Positions 46,951-55,168 of a DNA stretch of 64,000 bases are shown here, piece by piece (position 1 is the stretch's first letter; every line of letters starts with the position of its first letter). Source of the DNA: Micromonospora foliorum (GTDB taxonomy: Bacteria > Actinomycetota > Actinomycetes > Mycobacteriales > Micromonosporaceae); assembly GCF_022229015.1 (NCBI RefSeq), contig NZ_JAKKFF010000328.1, positions 1 through 64,000 of the forward strand. Reading direction: 5' to 3'. Below the pieces are notes generated by a model. The model worked only from the letters and a program-made list of their open reading frames with translations, had not been told where the DNA came from and made no database searches. The position numbers and the translations under genes were made by a program.

Positions 46951-48513
46951 ATGACCGAAACCGCGGAAATCACCTTCAACGAGTTGCTCGGCTCGTACCG
47001 AGACGCAGCTCCCGATCGGATCGACGACGCCTTCCACGACCTGGTCGACGCACTGTGGACCGACGGCGCGGCCCGGCCCACGGCGGCGGCGGCCGTACCG
47101 GAACTGATCGGCGCACTGGACAGCGTCGACGGCGACCGGCGGGGCTACCTGCTGGTGCTGCTCGGGCTACTCGCCGAGGCTGAGCACCCGGCGACCGACG
47201 GACCGGTGGCGACGGCGGTGCGCGAGGGCATCGACGGCTACCTCGACGCGGCCCGCGGCGCCACCGAGCCCGACGCGCCGCTCACCCTCGCGCTGCTCTA
47301 CCTCCTGGCGCACTTTCCCACCGACCGGGCGCGGATCCTCGACGCAACCCGGCACCTCGGGCTCGACGCCCCCGACCGCACCCGGCTGGAGCGCGCCCTC
47401 GACACGCTCGACGAGGCCGACCCGAACATCGGACGGGCCTGGCCGTCGCCGGCCGAGTGGAACATCAGCGAGGCGGAGCGCGAGTTCGACAGGCGGTGGA
47501 TCCGCGCCCTGACCCCCACCCAGATCCGGACGACCTGGGACGGCGACACCCGCTCGGTGCTGGCCACGATGGGGGCCAAGGCGCTGTGGGCGCAGGGCAA
47601 CGGAAAGCCCGCGGCGGCGGTCGACCCGAGCCCGCACAACCTGGTCGTGGAGACCAACCCCCGCGACCTCGACCCGGCCGCCTTCGAACGGCACCGCGAG
47701 GCGCTGAAATGCCCGGCCTGCCGGGGGCCGCTGACCTTCGACACCACTGTCGCCCGGTGCGGGCAGTGCGACGCCGCCTACGGGATCACCCACGGCGTGC
47801 TCGACCTGTCCCAGCGGCTGCGCCCCGGCGCCGGCAAGAGCGACTCCAGTGACGACGCCGAGGCCGACGTGCTGCAGAACGCGGCGGTGCTGGCCGGCAT
47901 CGGTTTTCACTACGAGCAGGGCATGCGTCCGAACTTCCTCCGCATCATGGGCCGCAACTGGTCCGGCGAGGTCACGCCGACCGACGAGGACGAGTACATC
48001 GCCGCCCACCTCTGGCATCGGGGCGGCACCGTGCTCGACCTGGCCGCCGCCGCGGGCCGCTGGACCGCCGTCGTCTGCGAGGCGGTCGGCACCGAGCGGG
48101 TCCTCGCGCTGGACCTGAACGAGGCGATGCTCTACGACCTGCGCAGCAGGTTGACCGAGGTGCCGGCCGTCCGCGGAGACGCGCTCGACCTGCCGTTCCC
48201 CGACGCCAGCCTCGACGCGGTCAACTTCTGGAACGCATTGCAGGCGGTGCCCGACGCCGGTCGGGCGATCGCCGAGATCGGCCGCTGCCTGCGCCCCGGC
48301 GGCACCCTCACGCTCATGACGTTCCGCTGGGACGATTCGCCGGTCTACCGCTACTACCAGCGGTCGCACCACTTCCCGGCCCGCCCGGACGGGTTCGTGC
48401 TCTTCGAGATCGCCGAAATCAAGCAGTGGCTCGACGACGCCGGCCTGACCATCATCGCCGAGTCGTACCCGGGCACGTTCGTCTTCGTCACCGCCGAACG
48501 CCGCCCGTCCTGA
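46951..48513 (+). CDS. Methyltransferase with internal zinc ribbon
   Basis: A 520-residue three-part protein: an N-terminal helical region (about 1-240, Ala/Leu/Asp-rich), a Trm112-like zinc ribbon (KCPAC...RCGQCDAAYG, near 255-280), then a class I SAM methyltransferase domain (VLDLAAAAGRWTAVV, ALDLNEAMLYDLRSRL, LRPGGTLTLMTF). The GxGxG motif is degenerate (AAAAGR). It starts the plus-strand trio with a second methyltransferase and an oxygenase. Substrate unknown; the zinc ribbon might serve as a protein or carrier docking site. Confidence 0.7.
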   Translation: MTETAEITFNELLGSYRDAAPDRIDDAFHDLVDALWTDGAARPTAAAAVPELIGALDSVDGDRRGYLLVLLGLLAEAEHPATDGPVATAVREGIDGYLDAARGATEPDAPLTLALLYLLAHFPTDRARILDATRHLGLDAPDRTRLERALDTLDEADPNIGRAWPSPAEWNISEAEREFDRRWIRALTPTQIRTTWDGDTRSVLATMGAKALWAQGNGKPAAAVDPSPHNLVVETNPRDLDPAAFERHREALKCPACRGPLTFDTTVARCGQCDAAYGITHGVLDLSQRLRPGAGKSDSSDDAEADVLQNAAVLAGIGFHYEQGMRPNFLRIMGRNWSGEVTPTDEDEYIAAHLWHRGGTVLDLAAAAGRWTAVVCEAVGTERVLALDLNEAMLYDLRSRLTEVPAVRGDALDLPFPDASLDAVNFWNALQAVPDAGRAIAEIGRCLRPGGTLTLMTFRWDDSPVYRYYQRSHHFPARPDGFVLFEIAEIKQWLDDAGLTIIAESYPGTFVFVTAERRPS

Positions 48514-48547
48514 CGGTCGGCGGCCCGACAAGGAAAGTGGGAGAGGG

Positions 48548-49378
48548 ATGGAGAACACCACAACCGCGCCGATCGACATCGCGACGATGTACGACGAGTC
48601 GACGCCGATGTCCAACGCGTTCAACGACGGGCAGGTTCATCTCGCGTACTGGTACGACGCGGTGGACGAGGCGTCCATGCGGGAGGCGTCACAGCGGATC
48701 ACCCGCCGGGTCGGCGAATCCCTCGGGCTGCGTCCCGGCCAACGGGTCCTCGACATCGGGTGTGGCCTGGGCACGCCCGCGCTCGAGTTGGCGCGGGATT
48801 ACGGCGTCTCAGTGGTCGGCATCAACATCAGCAAGGTTCAGGTCGAGGAGGCGACCAAGCGCGCCGTCGCGGCGAACCTCGGTGACTCGGTCACCTTCCA
48901 GCACGGCGACTGGAACACGCTCGACTTCCCCAACGGGTCGTTCGACGCGATCGTCGCGATGGAAACCCTGTTGTACGCCACCGACCTGGACCGGGTGCTG
49001 CGCGGCCTGTTCCGCGTCCTGCGGCCCGGTGGCCGGCTGGCGGTGACCGAGACGACCCGTGAGAGCAGCATGGGGATCGAGGAGGCGGCCGAGTTCGCGA
49101 AGACGTTCAACGCGCAGTTCCTCAAGTCGACCGCGGAGTGGGTCGAGGCGTTGACGGCCGCCGGGTTCGAGTTCCACGAGTACCTGCAGTGCGGGCCGCG
49201 GGTCTTCGGCAAGGGACCGAAGTACGTGGCCGAGGCGGAGAGCCAGCGCACCCACCTCACCGAGAAGTTCGGCGCCGAGGCGGTCGACGAGCTGGGCAAG
49301 GCGCTCGGTTACTACTTCGAGGCCGGGGCGGGCAAGGTCGGCTACGCCGTCATCACCGCCGGAAGGCCACTCGGATGA
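48548..49378 (+). CDS. SAM-dependent methyltransferase, small-molecule type
   Basis: A 276-residue class I methyltransferase with VLDIGCGLGTPALELAR (motif I), VVGINISKVQVEEA (motif II) and LRPGGRLAVTE (motif post-III), of the sterol/RebM-like group that methylates O, N or C of small molecules. ATG 48548 follows GGGAGAGGG. Its stop overlaps an ATG of the next frame, but the next gene more likely starts 12 nt further on. It is co-transcribed with the oxygenase downstream, so methylation and hydroxylation of the same intermediate is likely. Confidence 0.85.
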   Translation: MENTTTAPIDIATMYDESTPMSNAFNDGQVHLAYWYDAVDEASMREASQRITRRVGESLGLRPGQRVLDIGCGLGTPALELARDYGVSVVGINISKVQVEEATKRAVAANLGDSVTFQHGDWNTLDFPNGSFDAIVAMETLLYATDLDRVLRGLFRVLRPGGRLAVTETTRESSMGIEEAAEFAKTFNAQFLKSTAEWVEALTAAGFEFHEYLQCGPRVFGKGPKYVAEAESQRTHLTEKFGAEAVDELGKALGYYFEAGAGKVGYAVITAGRPLG

Positions 49379-49389
49379 GGAGGCCCGCG

Positions 49390-50619
49390 GTGAGCGATCC
49401 AGGATTCCCCCCGGTGCCCGAGCCGGATCTCACGCCGGCCGACCTGATCGCCCGCGCCGAGGCGATGGTTCCCGAACTGCTGGCACGGCAGTCCGAGGTG
49501 GAGCGTCGGACGTTCTACGGTGAGGACGTCCACGAGATGTTCCGGGACGCGGGTTTCTACCGGATCACCGTGCCCCGGCGGTACGGCGGGTACGAGTTCG
49601 AGTTCGAGACGTTCCTGCGGGTGGTGATGATCCTGGCCCGAGGCTGCCCGTCGACCGCCTGGATGTTCTGCCTCGGCGCGGCCCACTCGCTGGTGACCGC
49701 GATGCTGTTCGAGGAGAAGGCACAGGACGAGTTGTTCCGGGGCGGTGACTTCATCGCACCGGCGGTGATCGCCCCCGGCGGAACCGCCACCCGCTCCCCC
49801 GACGGTGGCTGGATCATCGACGGAACGTGGAACTACTGCTCCGGCATCCCCTACGCCACCCACTTCATCGGCCACGCCATGGTCGCCGGCGACGACGGCG
49901 AACCACCCCATCCGCTGCTGTTCATCGCACCGCGGGGCACCTGGACGCGTCTCGACGACTGGGGCGGGCAACTGGGGCTCAAGGGCAGCGGCTCGCACAG
50001 CGTCCGCTTCGACCGGGCCGAGATCCCGGACCACTTCGGCCTGGAGCACACCCACCTGGGCGAGGTTTCGGTGACGTCCGGGACCAGTGGGAGCGCGCTG
50101 CACGCTCACCCCCAGTACGGCGGGGCGCCGATGAGCTCGATGTGTCTGGAAGGCGCAACGCTCGGGGTCGGGATCGCGCAGGGCGCGCTGGAGGCGTACG
50201 GCGAGGTCCTCTCCACCCGCAAGACCTCGACGCCACCGATCACCCTGCGCGTCGACGACCCGGACTACCAACGGTGGTTCGGCCAGGCCACGGCCATGAT
50301 CTCGGCCGCCGAGGCGATCACGTTGAGCGCGATCCGTCAGTGGCACGACCTGACCACCCGCGAACCGGCCGCCTTCACCCTGGAGGAGGACCTGCGGATC
50401 GCGATGATCTGCCGCGAGGCGGCGGAACTGGCCTGGCGCGGCGTCGAGGCGGTCATCCAACCCACGGCGGGGACCAGCTCGGTCACCGGCGACGGGCGCC
50501 TGGAACGAGTCTGGCGTGACCTGTCCACCTGTCACAGCCACGCGGGCTTCGCGGTGCTCCTGACGACGGCTCTCCCCCGCGTCTACACCCAGGCGCACTT
50601 CGGTCGGCTCACCGTCTGA
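49390..50619 (+). CDS. Acyl-CoA-dehydrogenase-fold flavin monooxygenase, copy 2
   Basis: A 409-residue relative of the enzyme at 21,851 (FRDAGFYRITVPRRYGGYE; LARGCPSTAWMFCLGAAHS; GLKGSGSHSVRFDRAEIPDHF; late VTGDGRLERVWRDLSTCHSH). It is a likely FMNH2/FADH2-dependent hydroxylase. AGGAGG at 49378-49383 lies 6 nt before GTG 49390, so that start is preferred to the ATG at 49375 that overlaps the methyltransferase stop. It has no dedicated reductase in the window. Confidence 0.8.
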   Translation: MSDPGFPPVPEPDLTPADLIARAEAMVPELLARQSEVERRTFYGEDVHEMFRDAGFYRITVPRRYGGYEFEFETFLRVVMILARGCPSTAWMFCLGAAHSLVTAMLFEEKAQDELFRGGDFIAPAVIAPGGTATRSPDGGWIIDGTWNYCSGIPYATHFIGHAMVAGDDGEPPHPLLFIAPRGTWTRLDDWGGQLGLKGSGSHSVRFDRAEIPDHFGLEHTHLGEVSVTSGTSGSALHAHPQYGGAPMSSMCLEGATLGVGIAQGALEAYGEVLSTRKTSTPPITLRVDDPDYQRWFGQATAMISAAEAITLSAIRQWHDLTTREPAAFTLEEDLRIAMICREAAELAWRGVEAVIQPTAGTSSVTGDGRLERVWRDLSTCHSHAGFAVLLTTALPRVYTQAHFGRLTV

Positions 50620-50632
50620 CCGCCCACCCACG

Positions 50633-50670
50633 AACGACGAATGGCCGGACGCGTCCGGCCATTCGTCGTT
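50633..50670 (+). terminator. 18-bp palindromic terminator
   Basis: AACGACGAATGGCCGGAC and its exact complement, separated by 2 nt, 13 nt after the oxygenase stop. Confidence 0.85.
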
Positions 50671-50715
50671 GCCGCCATCATCGTCCACAAGCCCCGGAAC
50701 AGGCCCGCGGACACG

Positions 50716-50752
50716 ACGAAAGCCGCCCCGGGGGTCGGGGGGCGGCTTTCGT
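50716..50752 (-). terminator. 14-bp hairpin terminator
   Basis: ACGAAAGCCGCCCC and its exact complement with a 9-nt loop, 22 nt past the DUF2306 stop on the minus strand. Confidence 0.82.
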
Positions 50753-50774
50753 CTCGGTTGGCTGTGCGGGGGCC

Positions 50775-51545
50775 TCAGGCGGGAGCGGGGTACGTGACGA
50801 CCTCGGTGCCGTCCGGCGTGTGCCGGCGCTTGGCCATCCGTTCGATGATCCAGTGTGCGACCACGAGGTTGAGGACCCAGCCGAGCCAGTTGGCGAGTTC
50901 GACGATCACGCTGATGGCCAACGGCATCGTGGGCCAGATGGTGAACATGCCGACCAGGATGCGGCCCCAGGTGGTGCCCAACGCCAGCGCGAAGCTGTAC
51001 GCCATCCAGCGGCGGTGCTCGGCGTAGCGTCCCTTGCGGACCATCACCAGACCGGTGATCGTCGTGGCGAGCCAGGCCACGCCCATCGTGATGATGCCGA
51101 TGCTGCCCTGGTGGTCGGCGCGCAGCGGGATCAGGGTGAACACGCCCAGGGCGGCCGACGGGAGGGCCCCGCCGAAGATGTAGACGCGACCGCTGATCCG
51201 GTGGACCTTCGGGTGGTTGCGGCGCAGCCAGCCCCAGAACTGGAGGAACACCGTGATCATCGCGATGTTCCCGGTGATGACGTGCGCGACGACCAGGCTG
51301 TAGTGCACCGGGACGCCGGGGTCGAGGATGCTGCGGCTGTTGGCCGAGTCCGTGCTGAAGTAGCGCGGGAACGCGTACAGCAGGTTGAAGACGACGGCGC
51401 CGGCGAGGACGACGAGCCACAGGTAGGGCTGACGCCAGATCGACGACGACGGGGCCGACGGTGGGACCGATGGTGATGGTTCGATCGCCTCGGGCGCCGG
51501 CGACCGGCCCACCCGAATGGTGGCTTTCTCCGCGTTCTGCGTCAT
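50775..51545 (-). CDS. DUF2306-like membrane protein
   Basis: A 256-residue membrane protein with about seven hydrophobic segments. Landmarks are YLWLVVLAGAVVFNLLYAFPRYF near residue 40, HVITGNIAMITVFLQFWGWLRRNHPKVHRISGRVYIFGG with paired histidines, and EHRRWMAYSFALALG. These fit the DUF2306 family, which resembles cytochrome b561-like haem proteins. Role unknown. It lies downstream of the FAD oxidase with a hairpin between them. Confidence 0.72.
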   Translation of the reverse strand: MTQNAEKATIRVGRSPAPEAIEPSPSVPPSAPSSSIWRQPYLWLVVLAGAVVFNLLYAFPRYFSTDSANSRSILDPGVPVHYSLVVAHVITGNIAMITVFLQFWGWLRRNHPKVHRISGRVYIFGGALPSAALGVFTLIPLRADHQGSIGIITMGVAWLATTITGLVMVRKGRYAEHRRWMAYSFALALGTTWGRILVGMFTIWPTMPLAISVIVELANWLGWVLNLVVAHWIIERMAKRRHTPDGTEVVTYPAPA

Positions 51546-51604
51546 GGAGGGTCCCTCGGGTCGTAGGTCGTCAAGGGGTTGGCGGATCGCCGTGATCCAC
51601 GGGA

Positions 51605-51642
51605 TCGCCGGCGCTCCCCGAGGGGGCGGGGAACGCCGGCGA
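51605..51642 (-). terminator. Hairpin between FAD oxidase and DUF2306 genes
   Basis: TCGCCGGCG / CGCCGGCGA stem, continuing as CTCCCC/GGGGAA with one mismatch. It may end or attenuate the FAD oxidase transcript. Confidence 0.55.
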
Positions 51643-51737
51643 AACTTCCACCCGTTAATCGCCTACGACTCTGGCACCCGTCGAAATCGGTCGTCATCTC
51701 CGAGGATGCGGTATGCACGACCGGTCGGGCAGGTTGC

Positions 51738-53120
51738 TCAGGAGGGCGAGATGTTGCCGTTGAGCTTGAAGAGGTTGTTCGGGTCGTACGTGCGCTTCAG
51801 CTCCACCAGTCGCGCGTACGTGGCGTCGGGGTAGGCCTCGTGGATGCGCTCGGCGGCGTCGTCGTAGAGGAAGTTGACGTAGCTGCCGCCACCCGGCTGC
51901 TGCACGACCTTGGCGAACTCGTCGACCCAGGCGCGGTGCTCGGCGGCCTCCTCCGGCTTCTCGAACACGACAGCCGCGGTGAACATGATCTTGCGGTCGC
52001 GGTGCGCGAACGCGGTCGCGTCGGACGGCACCCGCGCCATCGCCCCACCGAGCGGACGAAGCTGGGCGACGGGCATCATCGCCGACGAGGTCTGCAGCGT
52101 TTCCAGGATCCGACCGGCCGTGGCCACGTCGACCTCGTCGACGAAGTTGGTCCGGCTGAAGGTCAGCGGGTGGTAGTTCGGGTCCTCCGGCTGGTAGATG
52201 CCACTGAAGGGCATCGGCTGGACCATGTCGGCCAGCACACCCAGCTCGCGGATCGGCGCCAGCACCTTGGCGCCCTCCTCCGGGTCACCGGCGTAGACGA
52301 TGATCGCGAGGATCACCAGCTGACCGACCGCCTCGTCGGGCACGCCGGGCATCGGGGGCGCCGGCATGATGTTGATGATGCTGGACAGCTCGTCGGGCGC
52401 CTCCAGCGAGATGCGCAGGTATTCCGCCACGACCTCCGGGGTCGCCGGCAGCACCAGCAGGCCGCCGAGCACCGTCGGCACGGAGTGCAGCCGGTAGCGG
52501 AACTTCGTGACGACACCGAAGTTGCCGCCGCCGCCACGAATCGCCCAGAACAGGTCGGGGTGGTTGTCGGCGTCGACCGTGAGGTGCCGGCCGTCCGCGG
52601 TCACCACGTCGGCGCCGATCAGGTTGTCGATGGTCAACCCGTGCGCACGGACCAGATAGCCGATGCCACCGCCGACGGTCAGGCCGCCCAGGCCCACCGA
52701 GGCGGTGTCGCCGAAACCGGTGACCAGGCCGTGCTCGGCGGCCGCCTCGGTGTATTCGCCGGCGAGCACACCGGGCTCCGCCCAGGCGGTACGACTGTCG
52801 GCGTCGATCTCCAGGGCGTTCATCTTCGAGAGGTCCAGGACGATCGCGTCGTCCCAGACGCCGTAGAGGCTGTGGCCGCCACTGCGAACCGCAAGCGGCA
52901 GCTCCGACCCGCTGGCCACCGAGACGACATGCGCGACGTCGGCGGCGTTGACCGCCTTGACGATCACGGCGGGTCGCCGGTCGATGCCGCCCTGGAAAAT
53001 CGTGCGGGCCTGGTCGTAACCGGGGTCGCTCGGCTCGATCACCTCGCCGACGACGCCCGCACGCAGCTGCGCGGCCACGGCGGTAGCCGTGTTGGTCGGC
53101 GCCACGATCTCGTCCTGCAT
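51738..53120 (-). CDS. FAD-linked oxidase (PCMH/BBE type), monocovalent
   Basis: A 460-residue FAD oxidase with H83 in RSGGHSLYG, FAD loop RGGGGNFGVVTKF and the C-terminal BBE segment ARLVELKRTYDPNNLFKLN. The cysteine of bicovalent members is replaced (GFGDTASVGLGG). AGGAGG lies 8 nt before ATG 53120; upstream open frame is not translated sequence. Its promoter (53183-53210) has the best copy of the shared two-block motif and faces the ECF sigma gene on the other strand, so it is a likely target. Similar oxidases are common stress or pathway enzymes; substrate unknown. Confidence 0.83.
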   Translation of the reverse strand: MQDEIVAPTNTATAVAAQLRAGVVGEVIEPSDPGYDQARTIFQGGIDRRPAVIVKAVNAADVAHVVSVASGSELPLAVRSGGHSLYGVWDDAIVLDLSKMNALEIDADSRTAWAEPGVLAGEYTEAAAEHGLVTGFGDTASVGLGGLTVGGGIGYLVRAHGLTIDNLIGADVVTADGRHLTVDADNHPDLFWAIRGGGGNFGVVTKFRYRLHSVPTVLGGLLVLPATPEVVAEYLRISLEAPDELSSIINIMPAPPMPGVPDEAVGQLVILAIIVYAGDPEEGAKVLAPIRELGVLADMVQPMPFSGIYQPEDPNYHPLTFSRTNFVDEVDVATAGRILETLQTSSAMMPVAQLRPLGGAMARVPSDATAFAHRDRKIMFTAAVVFEKPEEAAEHRAWVDEFAKVVQQPGGGSYVNFLYDDAAERIHEAYPDATYARLVELKRTYDPNNLFKLNGNISPS

Positions 53121-53182
53121 GGAAGATACCTCCTGGTTATGGCGGTGCGGTCCCACCAGGGCCGCGTACCCTTTCGCAGTGA

Positions 53183-53210
53183 AGTCGGAGCCGTACCTCG
53201 TTTTTCGACA
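53183..53210 (-). promoter_or_regulatory. Shared two-block promoter (ECF42-type), FAD oxidase gene
   Basis: Minus strand TGTCGA-N14-CTCCGACT, ending 62 nt before the start codon at 53120. It lies in the divergent region shared with the ECF sigma gene. Confidence 0.68.
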
Positions 53211-53295
53211 TAGCCGCCGGTAATCAGCGAACGTTCTCGTCCACACGCTTCGCCCGCGGGTTTGCCGCCCAGGGCACTGGAGGAACCCCGGCACC

Positions 53296-54552
53296 GTGGC
53301 TGATGAGGGTAACGTGGCCTCCCGCTCGGAGGTCGAAAGTCTGCTGCGCCAGCTCGCGCCGCAGGTCCTGGGCGCGCTCTACCGCCGCTACGGCAAGTTC
53401 GAGGCGTGCGAGGACGCGGTGCAGGAAGCCCTGCTGGAGGCGTCGCTACGCTGGCCGGACCAGAAGTTGCCGGACAATCCCCGCGGTTGGCTGCGCACCG
53501 TCGCCACCCGCCGGTTGGCTGATCAATGGCGCAGTGACCAGGCCCGGCGCAATCGCGAGGTGATCGTCGCGGTGATGGGCCGCGCCGACGAGGCGGTCTC
53601 CGCCGCCGTCGACGACCTGCCCTACCAGCACGACGACACGCTGATGCTGCTGTTCATGTGCTGCCATCCCGCGCTGTCCGCGCCGTCACAGATCGCGCTG
53701 ACGCTCCGCGCGGTCGGCGGCCTGACCACCAGCCAGATCGCCGCGGCGTTCATGGTGCCCGAGTCGACGATGGTGCAGCGGATCAGCCGGGCCAAGCAGA
53801 AGATCCGGTCGACCGGCACCCGGTTCCGGATGCCGCCGCCGGCCGAGCGACGCGAGCGCCTGCGGGTGGTGCTGCACGTGCTCTACCTGATCTTCAACGA
53901 GGGTTACACCGCCACCTCCGGCCCGGACCTGCAGCGCGGCGAGCTGACCCGGGAGGCGATCCGGCTGACCCGCGAGGTGCACCGGCTGCTGCCCGACGAC
54001 GGTGAGGTCGCCGGGCTGCTCGCGCTCATGCTGCTGACCGACGCCCGGCGCGACGCCCGTTCCCGCCCGGACGGCACGCTGGTACCGATCGCCGAGCAGG
54101 ACCGGCGGCTCTGGCACCGGGAGTCGATCCGCGAGGGCATCGCGCTAGTCACCCGCAGCCTGAGCGACGGGCCAGTGGAGTCCTACCAGATCCAGGCGGC
54201 GATCGCCGCGCTGCACGCCGAGGCGGCGACCGTCGACGACACCGACTGGCCGCAGATCGCCGCCCTCTACGAGCTGCTGGAACAGCTCGATCCGAACCCG
54301 ATGGTGACACTCAACCGGGCGGCCGCGACCGCCATGGCCAAGGGTCCGGAGGCCGGGCTGCGCCTGCTCGACGGCCTCGACGACCGCATCGCCAACCACC
54401 GGCTCGACGCGGTACGCGCCCACCTCCTGGAAATGGCCGGCGACCGGAGCGAGGCCCGGGTGCGCTACCTGCGGGCGGCGCAGCGCACCACGAGCCTGCC
54501 CGAACGCCGCTACCTGGAGTCGCGCGCGGCCCGGCTCAGCGACCCGCGCTGA
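53296..54552 (+). CDS. ECF RNA polymerase sigma factor, ECF42-like with C-terminal extension
   Basis: A 418-residue protein. Sigma region 2 (about 10-85; GKFEACEDAVQEALLEAS, NPRGWLRTVATRRLADQWR) and region 4 (about 120-175; LTTSQIAAAFMVPESTMVQRISRAKQKIR) are followed by a helical extension of about 240 residues (VLYLIFNEGY; LLALMLLTDARR; LDPNPMVTLNRAAA), the layout of ECF42 factors, which lack an anti-sigma factor and are controlled by their own C-terminus. The GTG start at 53296 has GGAGGAA upstream. Its 3' end overlaps the convergent reductase gene by 17 nt. Candidate targets are the four shared promoters. Confidence 0.88.
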   Translation: MADEGNVASRSEVESLLRQLAPQVLGALYRRYGKFEACEDAVQEALLEASLRWPDQKLPDNPRGWLRTVATRRLADQWRSDQARRNREVIVAVMGRADEAVSAAVDDLPYQHDDTLMLLFMCCHPALSAPSQIALTLRAVGGLTTSQIAAAFMVPESTMVQRISRAKQKIRSTGTRFRMPPPAERRERLRVVLHVLYLIFNEGYTATSGPDLQRGELTREAIRLTREVHRLLPDDGEVAGLLALMLLTDARRDARSRPDGTLVPIAEQDRRLWHRESIREGIALVTRSLSDGPVESYQIQAAIAALHAEAATVDDTDWPQIAALYELLEQLDPNPMVTLNRAAATAMAKGPEAGLRLLDGLDDRIANHRLDAVRAHLLEMAGDRSEARVRYLRAAQRTTSLPERRYLESRAARLSDPR

Positions 54553-55168
54553 CCGCCCGCGGGGCCAGCCACAGGTGCACGACCTGGTCGGGCTGCTCGA
54601 CCCGGCTGATCGGCAGCTCCACCTGGCCGTCGCGGGTGCGGTCGAACAGCCGCACACCGTCGCCCATCAGCACCGGGACCACGTGCAGCACCAGTTCGTC
54701 GAGCAGGCCGGCGCGCAGGCACTGACGGATCACGCTGGCACCCCCGAGCACCGACACGTCCCGGCCGCCCGCGGCGGCCAGCGCGCGGCTGACGGCGCTC
54801 TCGACACCCTCGGGTACGAACTCGAAGCGGGTGCCGCCGGCCAGCTCCAGAACGGGCCGGGGCTCGTGGGTGACCACGAAGACCGGGAGCCCGAACGGCG
54901 GCTCGTCGCCCCACGGCTTCTCCCCGTGGTCGTACATCCGCCGGCCGATCACGTGGGCCCCGACGGACGCGAACCCCTCGTCGAGGATCTCCGCGTCCCG
55001 GTTGGCCCGGCCCCCGTCGAGGCCGACCCGGGCCCGCCAGGTGGCCAGGTCGTAGATCCACTGGTGCAGACGGTGGCCGTCCACGCCCATCGGCAGGAGG
55101 CGACTGTCGTCGGGGCCGGTCACGAAACCGTCCATCGACACCGAGATGTCGGCGGTCACTCGCGCCAT
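54536..55168 (-). CDS. Dihydrofolate reductase/RibD C-terminal-like reductase
   Basis: A 210-residue protein of the DHFR/RibD reductase fold: MARVTADISVSMDGFVTGPDD at the start, HVIGRRMYDHGEKPW, VLGGASVIRQCLRAGLLDELVLHVVPVLMGDG. It probably binds NADPH and reduces a small heterocycle or ketone. ATG 55168 lies inside the 3' end of the P450 gene (13-nt overlap), so it is translated with the P450. It is the last gene of the FkbM-P450-reductase operon. Confidence 0.78.
   Translation of the reverse strand: MARVTADISVSMDGFVTGPDDSRLLPMGVDGHRLHQWIYDLATWRARVGLDGGRANRDAEILDEGFASVGAHVIGRRMYDHGEKPWGDEPPFGLPVFVVTHEPRPVLELAGGTRFEFVPEGVESAVSRALAAAGGRDVSVLGGASVIRQCLRAGLLDELVLHVVPVLMGDGVRLFDRTRDGQVELPISRVEQPDQVVHLWLAPRAVSAGR

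Noticed and set aside
51661-51710. Fifth ECF42-type promoter upstream of the DUF2306 gene
   Set aside because: TGACGA and TTCGAC blocks occur on the minus strand, but the 14-nt spacing to a CT[CT]CGAC block is not met.
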